A stretch of 64,000 nt of DNA from Lithodes maja (taxonomy: Eukaryota; Arthropoda; Malacostraca; Decapoda; Lithodidae). Shown here piece by piece: positions 52,091-63,330 of this stretch (its first letter is position 1; every line of letters starts with the position of its first letter). The translations under genes were made by a program, and so were the position numbers. The notes beneath the pieces were generated by a model. The model did no database searches, was not told the DNA's origin, and saw nothing but the letters and a program-made list of their open reading frames with translations. The stretch lies in contig JBAKBP010007657.1 in the NCBI GenBank assembly GCA_037953745.1, positions 33,752-97,751 on the forward strand. Reading direction: 5' to 3'.

Positions 52091-53934
52091 TGTTACGACC
52101 GGGCACTCGGGTACACTAGGGCTCTTACACAGGACTCGAGTATGGCTCGCTGCCACAACGGAAACACACGATCCCAACCCCAGAGTACTGCCAGCCGAAC
52201 AAAAAACGCCACTACCCTCCAGAGTTCTATCTGCTATAACGGGGTATACAAGAACTCGGTACTAGCGTTTCACACAACAGACTAATAACAAGACGGGAGT
52301 TATCTAGTCTGGTCAACAATCAAACAAAGAAGAAAGTACTACAACACTAAAGAATAGTGTTGGCCGAAGCCGAAGTAATCCACCCTTGAACTAAGAACTT
52401 AAGAAGTCCTCCACCCTCTACTTCGGATCGGCACTATTACGTTACGTTAAACAATAGTCCTCGAGCATCAAGCAAGGAATCTTCTGATAAAGTTAGATGC
52501 TTCTCGAATACTCGTAAGAAGTAAGTATCGGATTTTGAACAGCAATTTAATGAATAACTCACTGGTAATTAAAGGCTTTAAATTGACATAAGAAGAATTA
52601 TAAGAATAAGCAATAGGATATGGCAAACATTAAGAAGAAGTACTCCGACAATGCACTGGCAATAGCCTACTAAGATTGTGCTCGTGGGCCACTAATCTCT
52701 GAAGTAGCTAAGCGTGCCACACATGAAATCAATAGTGCTTAAACAATAATATACATAAGGAGAAGCTTCAATACTATACTGTATCTGCTGGTCGAGCAAA
52801 GTCTAGCTGGGATACATAAGGTTAAGAGACAATGGCTGAGCAAGCGGCTCGTAGCCTAGCGAGGTCCTTAAGACTGTGCGGCCAAATTACGGTAATTGAC
52901 GGGATGCTCTCTTGAGAGATCCAGATCACTAGTATCTGGTTCTCTCCTGGCGATCCTCTCAAAGTCAAGCAAATGAGATAGCACAGTGTTGGGTGGCACA
53001 GGCAAAAACCCTCACTCGCAACACAGTGCTAAACTCCCACGGTACACAATCAAAAAGACCCCCTAGGCTTCCCACGTCTCCGTTGCAATTGCGCTGGTTC
53101 AACCAACCTAGCACTCATAGGAAATCACAACTCGAGGAACCCTATCCCAGTCTAGCATTGCCTAAACCAGCAGAAAACAGGAACATGAATAATCGCACAC
53201 AGGGAAATGCATATACGAGTGCAACAAACATCAATCAATCCTATTCTAGTTAACCCTTCCAAAAATAGGCTATCTAACAGGCACTTATCTCGTGAGAACT
53301 CAAGCGATAATACTTTGGCTGACTAAATCTGCACCAAAGGGGTCATTGGTTAAAAAGGGACGAGAAGAGAAGAAAATAGGCTGTTCAGAGAGTAGAGAAA
53401 GTTCACATCAGTCGGAAGAATATCGATAGTTGCAAGGGATATGAGAGGTCGCTTTGCCTGATGAGTTCTGAAGCATGGTGGCAAAAACCTCTCTTTTTAT
53501 ACTCGGCCCTCTAGCGGCATATCTCAAACTACTTAAGGACCGCCCACTGGCAATCATGACGTCATATACTCTCTCAATCTGGGATTGACAAAGAACTTCC
53601 CACGCGCTGAAAGGGAGGAAGGGAGGAGGAAGGAGGGAATTAGGCCTACCGGCCCGCGTGGCGTACTCACTGATCCCCGTTACGTAACTCTCTCTCTCAT
53701 CATTGTATATAAGTCCCACACACAATACTTATATCTAATGATATAAAATAGAACTCGTTGACTTAGAAGAAAACAAAATACATAATGATAATACTTATAG
53801 TACAACGGTTCACATAAACTGAGTTAGGAAACTCTACACAGACTACAGCCAAAGTTCCTGCCCTGACGATCCTAGCGAGAGTGGGGCCTGACTGGGCGTT
53901 CTGTACAGCATGCTCATACTCGACATGCGTCACA
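52091..53934 (-). repeat. 5' LTR of element D
   Basis: 1844 bp, with the TATA complement at 53494-53501 and the stem-loop at 52902-52956. Start GTTACGACCGGGCACTCGG after the leading T; right end CATGCGTCACA. Confidence 0.95.
52902..52956 (-). other. Conserved LTR stem-loop RNA, element D 5' LTR
   Basis: Identical in structure to 46503-46557. It lies about 540 bases downstream of the TATA box in the RNA sense. Confidence 0.82.
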
Positions 53935-53938
53935 CTGC

Positions 53939-54260
53939 CAACTCCAGGCTTTTCAGCATCCTGTCCTCATCTAGTTCAATAGCCCCATTCCCACAACTCT
54001 CACGACTAGGATCTTCTAGTTGCATCCGTCATATATCAGAGGGTGCCAACCTGTCCAAGTGCTCCTGGAGCAACTTGTGGCCACCCCCGATACTGGGTTG
54101 CTCAAGCCTAGTCTGTTTCACCTGGGAACGTTTCTGTCGCGGAGTGCTATCACGCCCTACCATGTCACTAGGGGGGACAGGTTGTGGAGCCACTCCGGAC
54201 CTCAAAAGTGATGCAAGTACCGAGTCACCAAGGAGTGTCGCTGGTCCAAACTCTTAACCC
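53939..54260 (-). pseudogene. Protease-integrase linker with integrase deletion, element F
   Basis: The minus strand continues the linker (GGGHKLLQEHLDRLAPSDI, then a TGA where others have Arg) to NGAIELDED, then joins RMLKSLELA of the integrase C-terminal region. Zinc domain and catalytic core are absent. The next residues, AGRNLVG, lie on the far side of element D at 45687. Confidence 0.8.
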
Positions 54261-56295
54261 GACCACCAGCCTTGAATTTCTCCTTCCGACCCTTCCTCCG
54301 CTGGTCTGAAACCTGGGTACTAGGCTGTGACACCTGAGCGGACTGAGATCTGGTGACAGCACACGCCATCTGGTGCATCTGGCACCTCTCGAGCCACTCT
54401 TGCCCCTCCCTACTCGTGTCGGCCGCCCTCTCGGCAACGACTAAGGGTGGAACCTCGGAAGTAGGCACCGCAAAGTCGTTACCGAGAAGGAGGTCGACCC
54501 CCTCAACTGGCAATTTCTCTACAATCCCCACATCCAACTCCCGTGTCACACCATCCACCACAAGTTCCACTCTCACTAGCGGGTAAGACCGCACAGCATT
54601 GATGCCTTGAACCACTACAACCCGAGCTGCGTTAATAGGCTTACCAGTGAAGTTCTTAAGTAACATCTGGGAGGCATCCGTATCATGCAACAACTCAAGC
54701 CTATGTTCCACACCAGCCCACCTCACATTGCCATGTCCCCTATGACCACAAAAAGCATCTCGGACGGGTAGCGAGCCCTCCTTATGCTTCTTCACCGACT
54801 GTGACTTCGCAACCGACGATTTACCCCGGGCAAACGCGGAAGACCTCAAAGACACCCCAATGTTGCTCACTACAGACACCTCCGCTGTAGACTGTGTGCT
54901 CGGACAAGAGCGCGCAATATGCCCCTTCTTATGGCACTTAAAACACTCCACCTCACTCCTTGACTTCCCCTGGGGCAGGAAAGGGCCCTGGCCTTTCTTT
55001 AACGAGACGGATTTCGACTTGGGTTCAAAATTGGCAACAGTGCTCTTAGTAGGATAATTTGTTGTATCATTAGTTCGGGGGGGTGGGTTGGTACGCCCCT
55101 TGTTACCTGCCTCAGCTCTCTGGGCAGACCCGCACCCACGAATTAACGACAACCTGAGGTCAGCCAACTCAACCGCCTCCTGCAGAGTTTTAGGTTGCTC
55201 TTCTTTCAGGTTAAGAGTCAAGTCCCCACCAGTGCATTTAAAGAATTGTTCTAACAACACTAATTGCTTCACCGCATCAAAAGTAGTTGCTTTCTCTGAC
55301 CTCAACCAATTCTCAAACGCATCTGATAGTTCTCTAGCGTGTTCCTGGAAAGTACTCTCCTTTCGCTTAGGAACAGCCCTAAACTTCAGCCTATAGGTCT
55401 CTGGCTGCAACTCATACGCCCTCAGGACAGCCTCTTTCAACGCCTCATAATTCACACAGGAATCTAGGGGCAAAGCATCGTACGCCTTGAGTGCTTTCCC
55501 CGTCAATCGTGAAGAAACAAGGACTTCCCACTTCTCCTCGGGCCATTAGTGCTCCCGGCACTTTTTCTCAAAACGGAGAAAGAATTCTGTAACTCCTGAC
55601 TCATCAAACACTGGAACCAACTTTAGTAGATGCGACAGGGACTGGTCATGGGGTCGACCCCCCTGGACGAAACGGTTCCCCGTCACCTCTACACAAGTTT
55701 TCTCTAGGTCAACATCGGCACAATACCTTGCAGACTCATACTTGAGTTCAGCCTCATGCTTTCGCTGCTCGAGCTCAGCCTGTCGCTGCTTGAGCTCAAG
55801 TTTGGCGAGCTCGAGCTGAAACAACATCTCGGGAGACAAACCTTGATGAGGGGGTGCTACTACCGGGGACCCACCCAGTGAGTCACCTAGAGGCACACCC
55901 AACCGCCAGTGGACATCGGCCTGCGGGAACTTACTTGGCTCCGGAACCCGAGGGGGCGCCGTGATTGGAGTTGAGTGGAATGGGGGCTGGGACGAAGGTG
56001 CCCCAGCTCCCGCTCCACCCGAAGCCTCATGCACCCCACCCAGCACACAGGTAACCAGCTCACTTCTTGACCAACCGCTATTGCAAGAAAACCCTAAAAC
56101 CGTGGCTATACACTGCAGTCTGTACCGGTCAAGCCCCGACACCCGGTCCGCCGTCACAGGCTCCTCCAAAAACATCCGAGCATCCTCCTCACCGTTCACC
56201 ACCCGAACGCCGTCAAACAACTCCACCATCTCCACCTTCTCGCCTGTCTCTCGCACTGTGCCCTCACTATGCTCAAACACGTCCAGTGACGACAT
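54202..56295 (-). pseudogene. gag and protease, element F
   Basis: ATG at 56295 (MSSLDVFEHSEGTVRE). It is one frame apart from a TAA at 55546-55548, which replaces the Asn of CREHNWPEEKW. Domains: N-domain GEEDARMFLEEPVTADRVSG, coiled coil (ELKQRQAELEQRKHEAELK), SCAN-like capsid (LRAYELQPETYRLKFRAV, LEQFFKCTGGDL), zinc knuckle CFKCHKKGHIARSC, and protease with LHDTDASQMLL, where the catalytic DTGA has become DTDA, and LLLGNDFA. A frameshift near 54230 ends the frame. Confidence 0.88.
54427..54489 (-). other. Conserved RNA hairpin in protease-integrase coding region, element F
   Basis: Arms 54427-54442 and 54474-54489, loop 31 bases. Two C/A positions on plus (one in each half of the stem) are G-U pairs in the RNA sense. 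Confidence 0.78.
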
Positions 56296-56561
56296 GATGG
56301 AGTCAACAACAAAAATTCCCAAGTCAAGACAAAAGTAGCCAAACTCTCGCGTAGCTTTATTCACAAAAAATATTCGAAGATGTTTTTAAGTGCAATACTA
56401 GGTCACCAATAAACTCCAACAAGTTCCATATATCCTCAAAAACAATGTCCACTGCCAACACTGCGAGAAATAAAATCAAACCCAAAAATGGCGAATAATA
56501 TTTCTCCCCAAAAAAATCCTGCAAAACTCAGTTCACTATATCCTGGCCTAAGGTCGCCATT
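56296..56561 (-). other. Leader and primer site of element F
   Basis: Non-coding leader; TGGCGACC on minus at 56552-56559. Confidence 0.75.
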
Positions 56562-56667
56562 TGTTACGACCGGCACAACGAAATAAACAAGGGCACTTAA
56601 TATTGGACTACAAGATAGGCTTGATCTGCAACAACGGTACGCTAATTCCAAACCCTCGAACTATTAA

Positions 56668-57077
56668 CCCTCGTCTAGCGGGCCCTCTGTGGCCGTTTTG
56701 GGCCTTTTCAGGCCATTCTGACTGCTATATCAACCATCAGTATGAAAGGAACTGTATTGCGCCAAAAACTAGGTGGAAATCGCTACACAATGACGCAACA
56801 TACAGCTACGTAGCACTCGTGGAGCACTGACAGTGTTACCTCGAAGATGTAAGTTTAGCTGATTTTGCTACATTGCTCACTTTTAGCGAACTATTGGTTA
56901 CACTGTCATCCTCTCGCGCGGTGGGGGAACTGGAGTTAGTGTGGGCCGGGAGGCCACAGATGTCGGACGTATGGATCATTACTATCCCACCCATTTTCAC
57001 TCGATTTCCACCCTTTTTTCACCCGTTTTTTGCCAGTTTTTTCAACTCGACTTATGTGGTGTGCCGCTTTTTAAGGG
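56668..57077. mobile_element. TTAA-flanked MITE (piggyBac-like), 410 bp
   Basis: Absent from the other LTR of element F, where CTATTAAGCCGG is continuous. TTAA at 56664-56667 and 57078-57081. Left end CCCTCGTCTAGCGG, right end (reverse complement) CCCTTAAAAAGCGG: shared CCCT and AGCGG at the same positions. No transposase. Confidence 0.85.
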
Positions 57078-57809
57078 TTAAGCCGGTGAACAAAACACTT
57101 AAACCCTCCCGAGTTAATCTACTGGATAACGGGGTATCAATTAACTGGGTTAAGTGTACTTCTACAAAGGCTTTCCGGTGACGGCAAAGCCTACTCACAA
57201 CAAGAGTAATTACGTTGATAAAAAGCTCTCAAGTAATAACAATGCTTAAATAAACTATGACAAGATTTAATAAAAGGTTATATGCTTACGTAATCTTTAG
57301 TATGAGTCTGAACTCAACACTAAAACTCTTCAATGCTCTATGAAAACACTTGAAGTCTAGTCCTACAGCAAACAGATATGGAATCTTCTGAAAAACGTCT
57401 GATGCTCTAAGATGCTCGTCGAATATAGAACAGGAATAATGCAGGGGCAGGACACCAAAGCGTGTATCTTAAATACACCAAAAAGTAGGATACATATATA
57501 CTGTATATATGGAAACAAGAGAGTGCAACAACTCTGTGACAGCACTAACAACAGCAACTCAAAAACAGTACTTCCTTAGCCAAAGTAACAGCCATACTGG
57601 GTTGTGCACTATGCATCAACCTAGGCTAAAACAATATGTGAATAATTGCTAAAGCATACGCAGTTAAAGTTAATAAACAAAATGCTGTCTTTCTTACTAA
57701 TAAAGTCTAGTAGCAGCATAAAGGTACAGGGAGCCTAGGCAGAGGTCAAGCATGCTCGCAGCCTACTGTCTCCCCTGAACAGATTTCCCTTATCTTACGT
57801 TAAGTGACT

Positions 57810-57866
57810 AGGAGGCTCTCTCGGTAAGTCCAGATCTCAAGTATCTGGTCTTACCCTGGCGCTCCT
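57810..57866 (-). other. Conserved LTR stem-loop RNA, element F 5' LTR
   Basis: Same fold as 42485-42541; one base of the conserved AAGAGAGC strand differs. Confidence 0.8.
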
Positions 57867-58400
57867 CAAAGGTCAACAAAATGAGTTAGCAAGTATACAA
57901 GCAAGAGTAGGCAAAAGCCCTTCGCTTGTATACTGCTAAGCTCGCAAAGGAAAATATGCACAAGGGTGTACTACAGGCTACCTAGCTCCGTCGAAGTCGT
58001 ACAGGCTCTGACTTGCCATATACATAACACAGACAACGACCAAAGATACCCTCCACTGTCTAGCATTAAATAGTAATAAAGAACAACCAAATAATTAGAA
58101 GCACCCAACAATATGAATCCATGTGACTAAGATTCTAATAACCTCTAAAGCTAGTGCAAAACATATATGTGAGAACAGGTGCTGGTAATACGACTGGCCG
58201 ACTATGGAAGTCGTATGCGAGAACCAGAAGGGATGGGTAATTGAATGAAGATAAGAAGTATTGGAAAGAAAGAGTTCAGAGAGAGGCACAGCAGTAAAGG
58301 CAGTTAGATGTGAGACAGAATGCGAGGGACTTGTAGGACCGAGCGCGCGATGCCATGTTCTGACGAGAGAGAAGGAGAGAAGTACTGAGTCTGGCCACCA

Positions 58401-58954
58401 CACCAGGGGAGGTGTGGTGGAGTGGTCTTGCCACTGGCCTGGTAATACAAAGGTCCCGGGTTCAAATCCCGATGTATCAATGGGAAGATATTATTGGGAT
58501 GGAATTTGTGCTGTACCTGGCATCAGTGCATTACCACAAGCCCACCGAAACGTCAATAAAATACCCTCATTGTTAACTGATTAAATAGCACTGTATGAAT
58601 ATTCCCATATTCAAAATATGCTATAGGGGTGTAATGCCTGGTGAGTTATCTGCTCAACAGGTGGCGTTGTGTGTGTGTAAGTGTGAGAGTCCGAGTGTAG
58701 GGGGTGAGACAGTGAAGCATGGGAACGAGGTGGCTTCAGAGATGGGGTCGTTTCGGGCCATGAGTGAGCACCGTGCCTCATGTGAAGGCAAGATGGCAGG
58801 TGCTCGTTGTACTCTACGTGCTTCACATGTCTCACTCCCTAGACTGGAACAAGACCTCACGGGCTTCACTGTTTATTGTAAAGCGGTGAATGTTAAGGGT
58901 CTCAGCCTATGCCTGAGAGGAAGTAAGTTGGAATATAGAAAAAAAAAAAAAAAA
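58401..58954 (+). mobile_element. tRNA-derived SINE
   Basis: It is absent from the other LTR of element F. The head has an A-box-like TGGTGGAGTGG (58415-58425) and a B-box GGTTCAAATCC (58459-58469) at tRNA-like spacing. About 470 bases of body follow, ending in a run of 16 A (58939-58954). These are RNA polymerase III promoter elements, and the poly-A implies LINE-driven mobilisation. Clear target duplications are not visible; a few bases of the LTR seem lost at the right junction. Confidence 0.8.
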
Positions 58955-59075
58955 GATCTGCGACCAATCACAGGCCGCTACGTCACATGACAAGCAGACG
59001 TCATATGCCATGCCAGGCCCGCCGTCCAATAGTGAGCGGACGGGCCCACCGAGCGAGGAATGCACACGTACATAC

Positions 59076-60931
59076 TGTTACGACTGGGCACACGGGTACA
59101 CTAGGGCTCTCACACAGGACTCGAGTATGGCTCGCTGCCACAACGGAAACACACGATCCCAACCCCAGAGTACTGCCAGCCGAACAAAAAACACCAATAC
59201 CCTCCAGAGTTCTATCTGCTGTAACGGGGTATACAAGAACTCGGTACTAGCGTTTCACAACAGACTAATAAAAAGACAGGAGTTATCTAGTCTGGTCAAC
59301 AATCAAACAAAGAAGTAAATACAACAACACCAAAGAATAGTGTTGGCCGAAGCCGAAGTAATCCACCCTTGACTAAGAACTTAAGAAGTCCTCCACCCTC
59401 TACTTCGGATCGGCACTATTACGTTACGTTAAACAATAGTCCTCGAGCATCGAGCAAGGAATCTTCTGGTAAAGTTAGATGCTTCTCGGATACTCGTAAG
59501 AAGTAAGTATCGGATTTTGAACAGCAATTCAATAAGCAACACACTGGCAATTAACTAATATTAAAGGCTTTAAATTGACATAAGAAGAATTAGAAGAATA
59601 GACAGTAGTAAATGGCAAACATATAAAAGAAGTACTCCGACAATGCACTGGCCATAGCCTACTAGGATTGTGCTCGGGGGCCACTAATCTCTAAAGTAGC
59701 TTATGCGTGCCACACATGAAATCAATAGTGCATAAACAATAACATACATAAGGAAAGCTTCAATACTATGCTGTATCTGCTGACCGAGCAAAGTCTAGCT
59801 GGGATGTAGTAGGCTAGGAAACAATGGCTGAGCAAGCGGCTCGTAGCCTAGCGAGGTCCTTAAGACTGTGCGGCCAAATTACGGTAATTGACGGGATGCT
59901 CTCTTGAGAGATCCAGATCACTAGTATCTGGTTCTCTCCTGGCGATCCTCTCAAAGTCAAGCAAACGAGTTAGCACAGTGCTGAGTGGCAGAGGCAAAAG
60001 CCCTCACTCGCAACACAGTGCTAAACTCACAAGGTACACAGTCAGAAAGACCACCTAGGCTTTCCAAGTCTCCGTTGCGATTGTACAGGTTCAACAAAAC
60101 CTAATACACACCGGGAATCACAACTCTAGTAGCCTTATCCCAGTCTAGCATCACCTAGATCAGCAGAAAACAGGAACATGAATAATCATACACAGGGAAA
60201 TGCATATACGAGTGCAACAAACATTAATCAATCCTATTCTAGTTATCCCTTCCAAAATAGGCTATCTAATAGGCATATATCTCGTGAGAACTCAAGCGAC
60301 AATACTTTGGCTGACTAAATCTGCACCAAAGGGGTCATTGAGGTTATAAAGGGTCGGGAAGAGAAGAAGGTAGGCGGTACAGAGAGTAGGGAAAGTTCAC
60401 ATCAGTCGGAAGAATATATATAGTTGCAAGGGATATGAGAAGTCGCTCTGCCTTATGAGTTCTGAGGAAAATGCGGCGAGACCTCCCTTTTTATACTCGA
60501 CCCTCTAGTGAGCATATCGCCAACTACTAAGGACCGCCCACTAGCAATCATTACGTAATATTCTCTCTCAATCTGGGATCGACAAAGGATTTCCCACGCA
60601 CTGAGAGGGAGGAGGGAGGAGGAAGGAGGGAATTAGGCCTACCTGCCGCATGGCGCACTCACTGGCCCCCCGTTAAGTAATCTCTCTCTCCTCTCATCAT
60701 TACAAATAAGTCCCACACACAACACTTATAACTAATGATATAAAATAGAACTCGTTGACTCAGATGAAAACAAAATACATATTTATAATACTTATAGTAC
60801 AACGGCTCACATAAACTAAGTTAGGAAACTCTACACAGACTACAGCCAAAGTTCCTGCCCTGACGATCCTAGCGAGAGTGGGGCCTGACTGGGCGTTCTG
60901 TACAGCATGCTCATACTCGACATGCGTCACA
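59076..60931 (-). repeat. Solo LTR of the C/D family
   Basis: 1856 bp from TGTTACGACTGGGC to CATGCGTCACA, flanked by ATAC on both sides (59072-59075 and 60932-60935). It interrupts the 5' LTR of element F, whose sequence is continuous across the site once removed. It is more diverged from D's LTRs than they are from each other, so it is an older insertion. TATA complement at 60488-60495. Confidence 0.93.
59894..59948 (-). other. Conserved LTR stem-loop RNA, solo LTR of the C/D family
   Basis: Outer GGAT/ATCC, middle GAGAG/CTCTC, inner CCAGAT/ATCTGG, cap C-TAGT-G, as in element D. Confidence 0.82.
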
Positions 60932-61190
60932 ATACGCACACACACTGCCTCTTCGCTCGCCCTCCGACTCTCTCTCTCTCTCTCACGCGCTGCATGTTAT
61001 AATCACTACCATGGATATAAAATACTTCTAAGTGTCACAGACAAGAATAAAGGCAAACACTGATCTGTCTGTGACAACATGAATACTAAGAAAGAAAGAA
61101 CATCGTTCTACGATCATTATAGCCCATTTCACTGCCGTGGCGAGTGCTAGCGAGTCACGAGTACATTCTGGCAAGCTGGCCAGCGTAACA

Positions 61191-63330
61191 CTCTCAACTC
61201 CATCCTTCCACCTCACTCTCAGTCTGCCTCTCCCTCTTTGTCCCTCCATTCACTCTCCTACTCTCTCTTTGTCATTCTCTCACTTCCCTTCCGTTCCACA
61301 TGGCCGAACCATTTCAAGGTGTTCCTCTTCAAACAGCACATTCAGCACATCTGCATCCATACCACACCGCTCTCTTACTTCCTCATTCATCTGTATATCC
61401 CTCCATGTAACTCCACATGCACTTCTTAAGTAACTCATTTCTACCCCTCTCAATCTTGATTTGTACCTCTCCAACAACGTCCATGTTTAACTCCAATACA
61501 TTAATATTAGTATTACCACTTTATCATGCAATTACTTTTTTACTTCCATGCTAATCACCCTTTTCCTTGTTGCTGCTTTCAGCGTTCCTACAACTTTCTG
61601 CACCTGTTGCACTTCGTTCTTATAACACTGCCCAAATACTTAAATGAGCTGACATTCTCCATAACCTGACCATTCAACATTACCTCACATTCTGTGACTG
61701 CACTCCTTTCAAAGTCCATAACCTTTCCCTTCCCCGAACATACCTTCAGGTTCCTTTTCTCACACACAGTTCCAATCATATTTACCAGACCCTGTAACTC
61801 CAACTAATTTTCACTCATCAAAACTGTATTGTGAGCAAACAGTAGTAGAGTCAACATTCATTCATTCCCTTCCCATATCAGGGGTACACCAGCATCCACT
61901 GCCTTTTCTTGAATTTCTTTCATTACTCCATCCATATAGATATTGAACAACCATGAAGACATCATGCACCCTTGCTTTAACCCGGCATTCAGATCAGGCT
62001 TTCTCCCAGTCCATATAGGTAGCATGCAACTTTTGATCCTTCTCCAGACATTTATCAACAACACATTTCAAGGAGAAAATCTGTTCTAAGCACCCTCTTC
62101 CCTTCCTAAACTCGATCCTGCTCCTCATCTACCCATTTCTCACTCTCACTCTCTTAATCGCTACTGTACATCTTCCCTGCTACGCTTAGGAGACATATCC
62201 CCCGGTGATTACCGCACACTCCTCTCTCCCCATTACCGTCATACAGGGGGACTATTATTCCTGCCTTCCAGTCTTCAGGCACACTTCTCTTCTCCCATCG
62301 TAGTCTACACATTTTACTTCCCCATTCAATCACTATCTCACCACTATACCTCGGCATCTTCCCACGCACGCCATCTATTCCTGATGCTCTCCCTATTTCA
62401 CCCCTTTGAAGATCTTACACACTTCTGACATCCTGATCCCCACCTCCTCCTCCACTACTTCTCTTCTTCTCCTTCCCATATCACATCCAACCAAGTTTAC
62501 CGGCGTTTCATTTCCTACTTTCAACAATTCTTTGAAGTGCTCCCTCCATCTCTCAACTATCTCTTGCTTCTCTGCTAACACTCCTCCATTTGTATCTTTC
62601 ACTCCCATACTACTTCCCTTACCACCCTCCTTAAATGTCTTGACCTCTTTTCAGAACAATTTCTTACACTCTCTCCACTTTACACTATATTCATGCTAAG
62701 TTCCTCATCTACTCATATATTACTTTCCCTTACTACTCTCTTCACCGCTCTCTTTTTCTGTAAGTACCTTTCCCTTTTCTGTCTCTCCAATCTTCATTCC
62801 CTCTACTACCCAACCACTCTCTATATGTTTTATTTTTACTCTCCAACTGTTACTTTCACCTCTTCAGTCCACCTTGCTGATCCTTTCACTCAACTTTGCT
62901 CACCTCTTCCAGTTCCTCCATTTGTTCCAAGGTAAACCTACTTAGACGTCTGTTTACTGCTCTCTTGAACTCTTCCCTGAATTCCACTTCTTGTAGCCCT
63001 CCACCATATTCACTACTCCACTTCCCTTCTACCCTACTATAGCTCTCTTCCCCAATTTCTGTATCCTAATTTTAGCTACTAATACGTAATAGTCAGACCC
63101 CCTTCCCACTCCATTACCCCTATATACCCTAGCATATGACAATGATTTCTTCATTCATTAATCCATACATACATTGTAAATCGGTACCTTTCGTTCCACT
63201 GTGTCTCCCTCCCTCCTCCACTCCACTTTCCATGTGTAATTGTGTATCCTTTTGTGTCAGAAGAAGGTGTTGGCTATCAACAGTCTCCTCCCCACACATA
63301 TGTCCACAAGTGCACTGCCATCTCATTTAC
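61191..63330 (-). pseudogene. LINE L3 remnant (endonuclease end, RT, C-terminal region)
   Basis: Reading minus from about 63330: LLTQKDTQLHMESG and a DYYVLVAKIR segment (end of endonuclease), a long decayed spacer, VKDTNGGVLAEKQEIVERW with HFKELLKVGNE (62393-62608), SVPEDWKAGIIVPLYDGNGE and NHRGICLLSVAGKMY (62154-62369), GLKQGCMMSSWLFNIYMDGV (61858-62064), and CSGKGKVMDFERS with VSSFKYLGSVI (61588-61803). Then come SRLRGVEMSYLRSACGVT (61280-61477) and GRLRVRWKDGVES, ending at element F. Multiple frameshifts and stops; the catalytic ADD block was not seen. It is a common arthropod endonuclease-RT LINE type; I do not assign a clade. The C-terminal tail is at 41519-41643. Confidence 0.82.

Larger units (their letters stand above)
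45692..53934 (-). mobile_element. Ty3/Gypsy LTR retrotransposon D (recent, RT-less, chimeric)
   Basis: Two 1844-bp LTRs (45692-47535 and 52091-53934) in which I noticed only two differences (near 46492 and 46611). Target duplication CTGC (45688-45691 and 53935-53938), within the integrase C-terminal coding of element F. LTRs and gag are of the C family, while the 3' end of the coding region and the tail match the A/B family. The element encodes one long frame with no integrase and no RT core. Near-identical LTRs make it the youngest Gypsy insertion here. Confidence 0.96.
41644..61190 (-). mobile_element. Ty3/Gypsy LTR retrotransposon F, carrying four later insertions
   Basis: LTRs at 41644-43457 and 56562-61190 (the latter interrupted) begin TGTTACGACC and end CAGCGTAACA on plus. 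Target duplication CTCT (41640-41643 and 61191-61194). The internal region has gag, protease, RT and RNase H on minus; the integrase catalytic core is deleted. Later insertions: element D in the integrase C-terminal region, and a MITE, a SINE and a solo LTR in the 5' LTR. F is therefore older than all of these. Confidence 0.93.
56562..61190 (-). repeat. 5' LTR of element F, interrupted three times
   Basis: This matches the 1814-bp LTR at 41644-43457 once three insertions are taken out: MITE 56668-57077, SINE about 58401-58954, and solo LTR 59076-60931. The terminal CAGCGTAACA is at 61181-61190. Confidence 0.93.

Noticed and set aside
58459..58469. A functional tRNA gene at the SINE head
   Set aside because: The acceptor stem is not closed, the sequence continues into a SINE body with poly-A, and the insertion is absent from the paired LTR.
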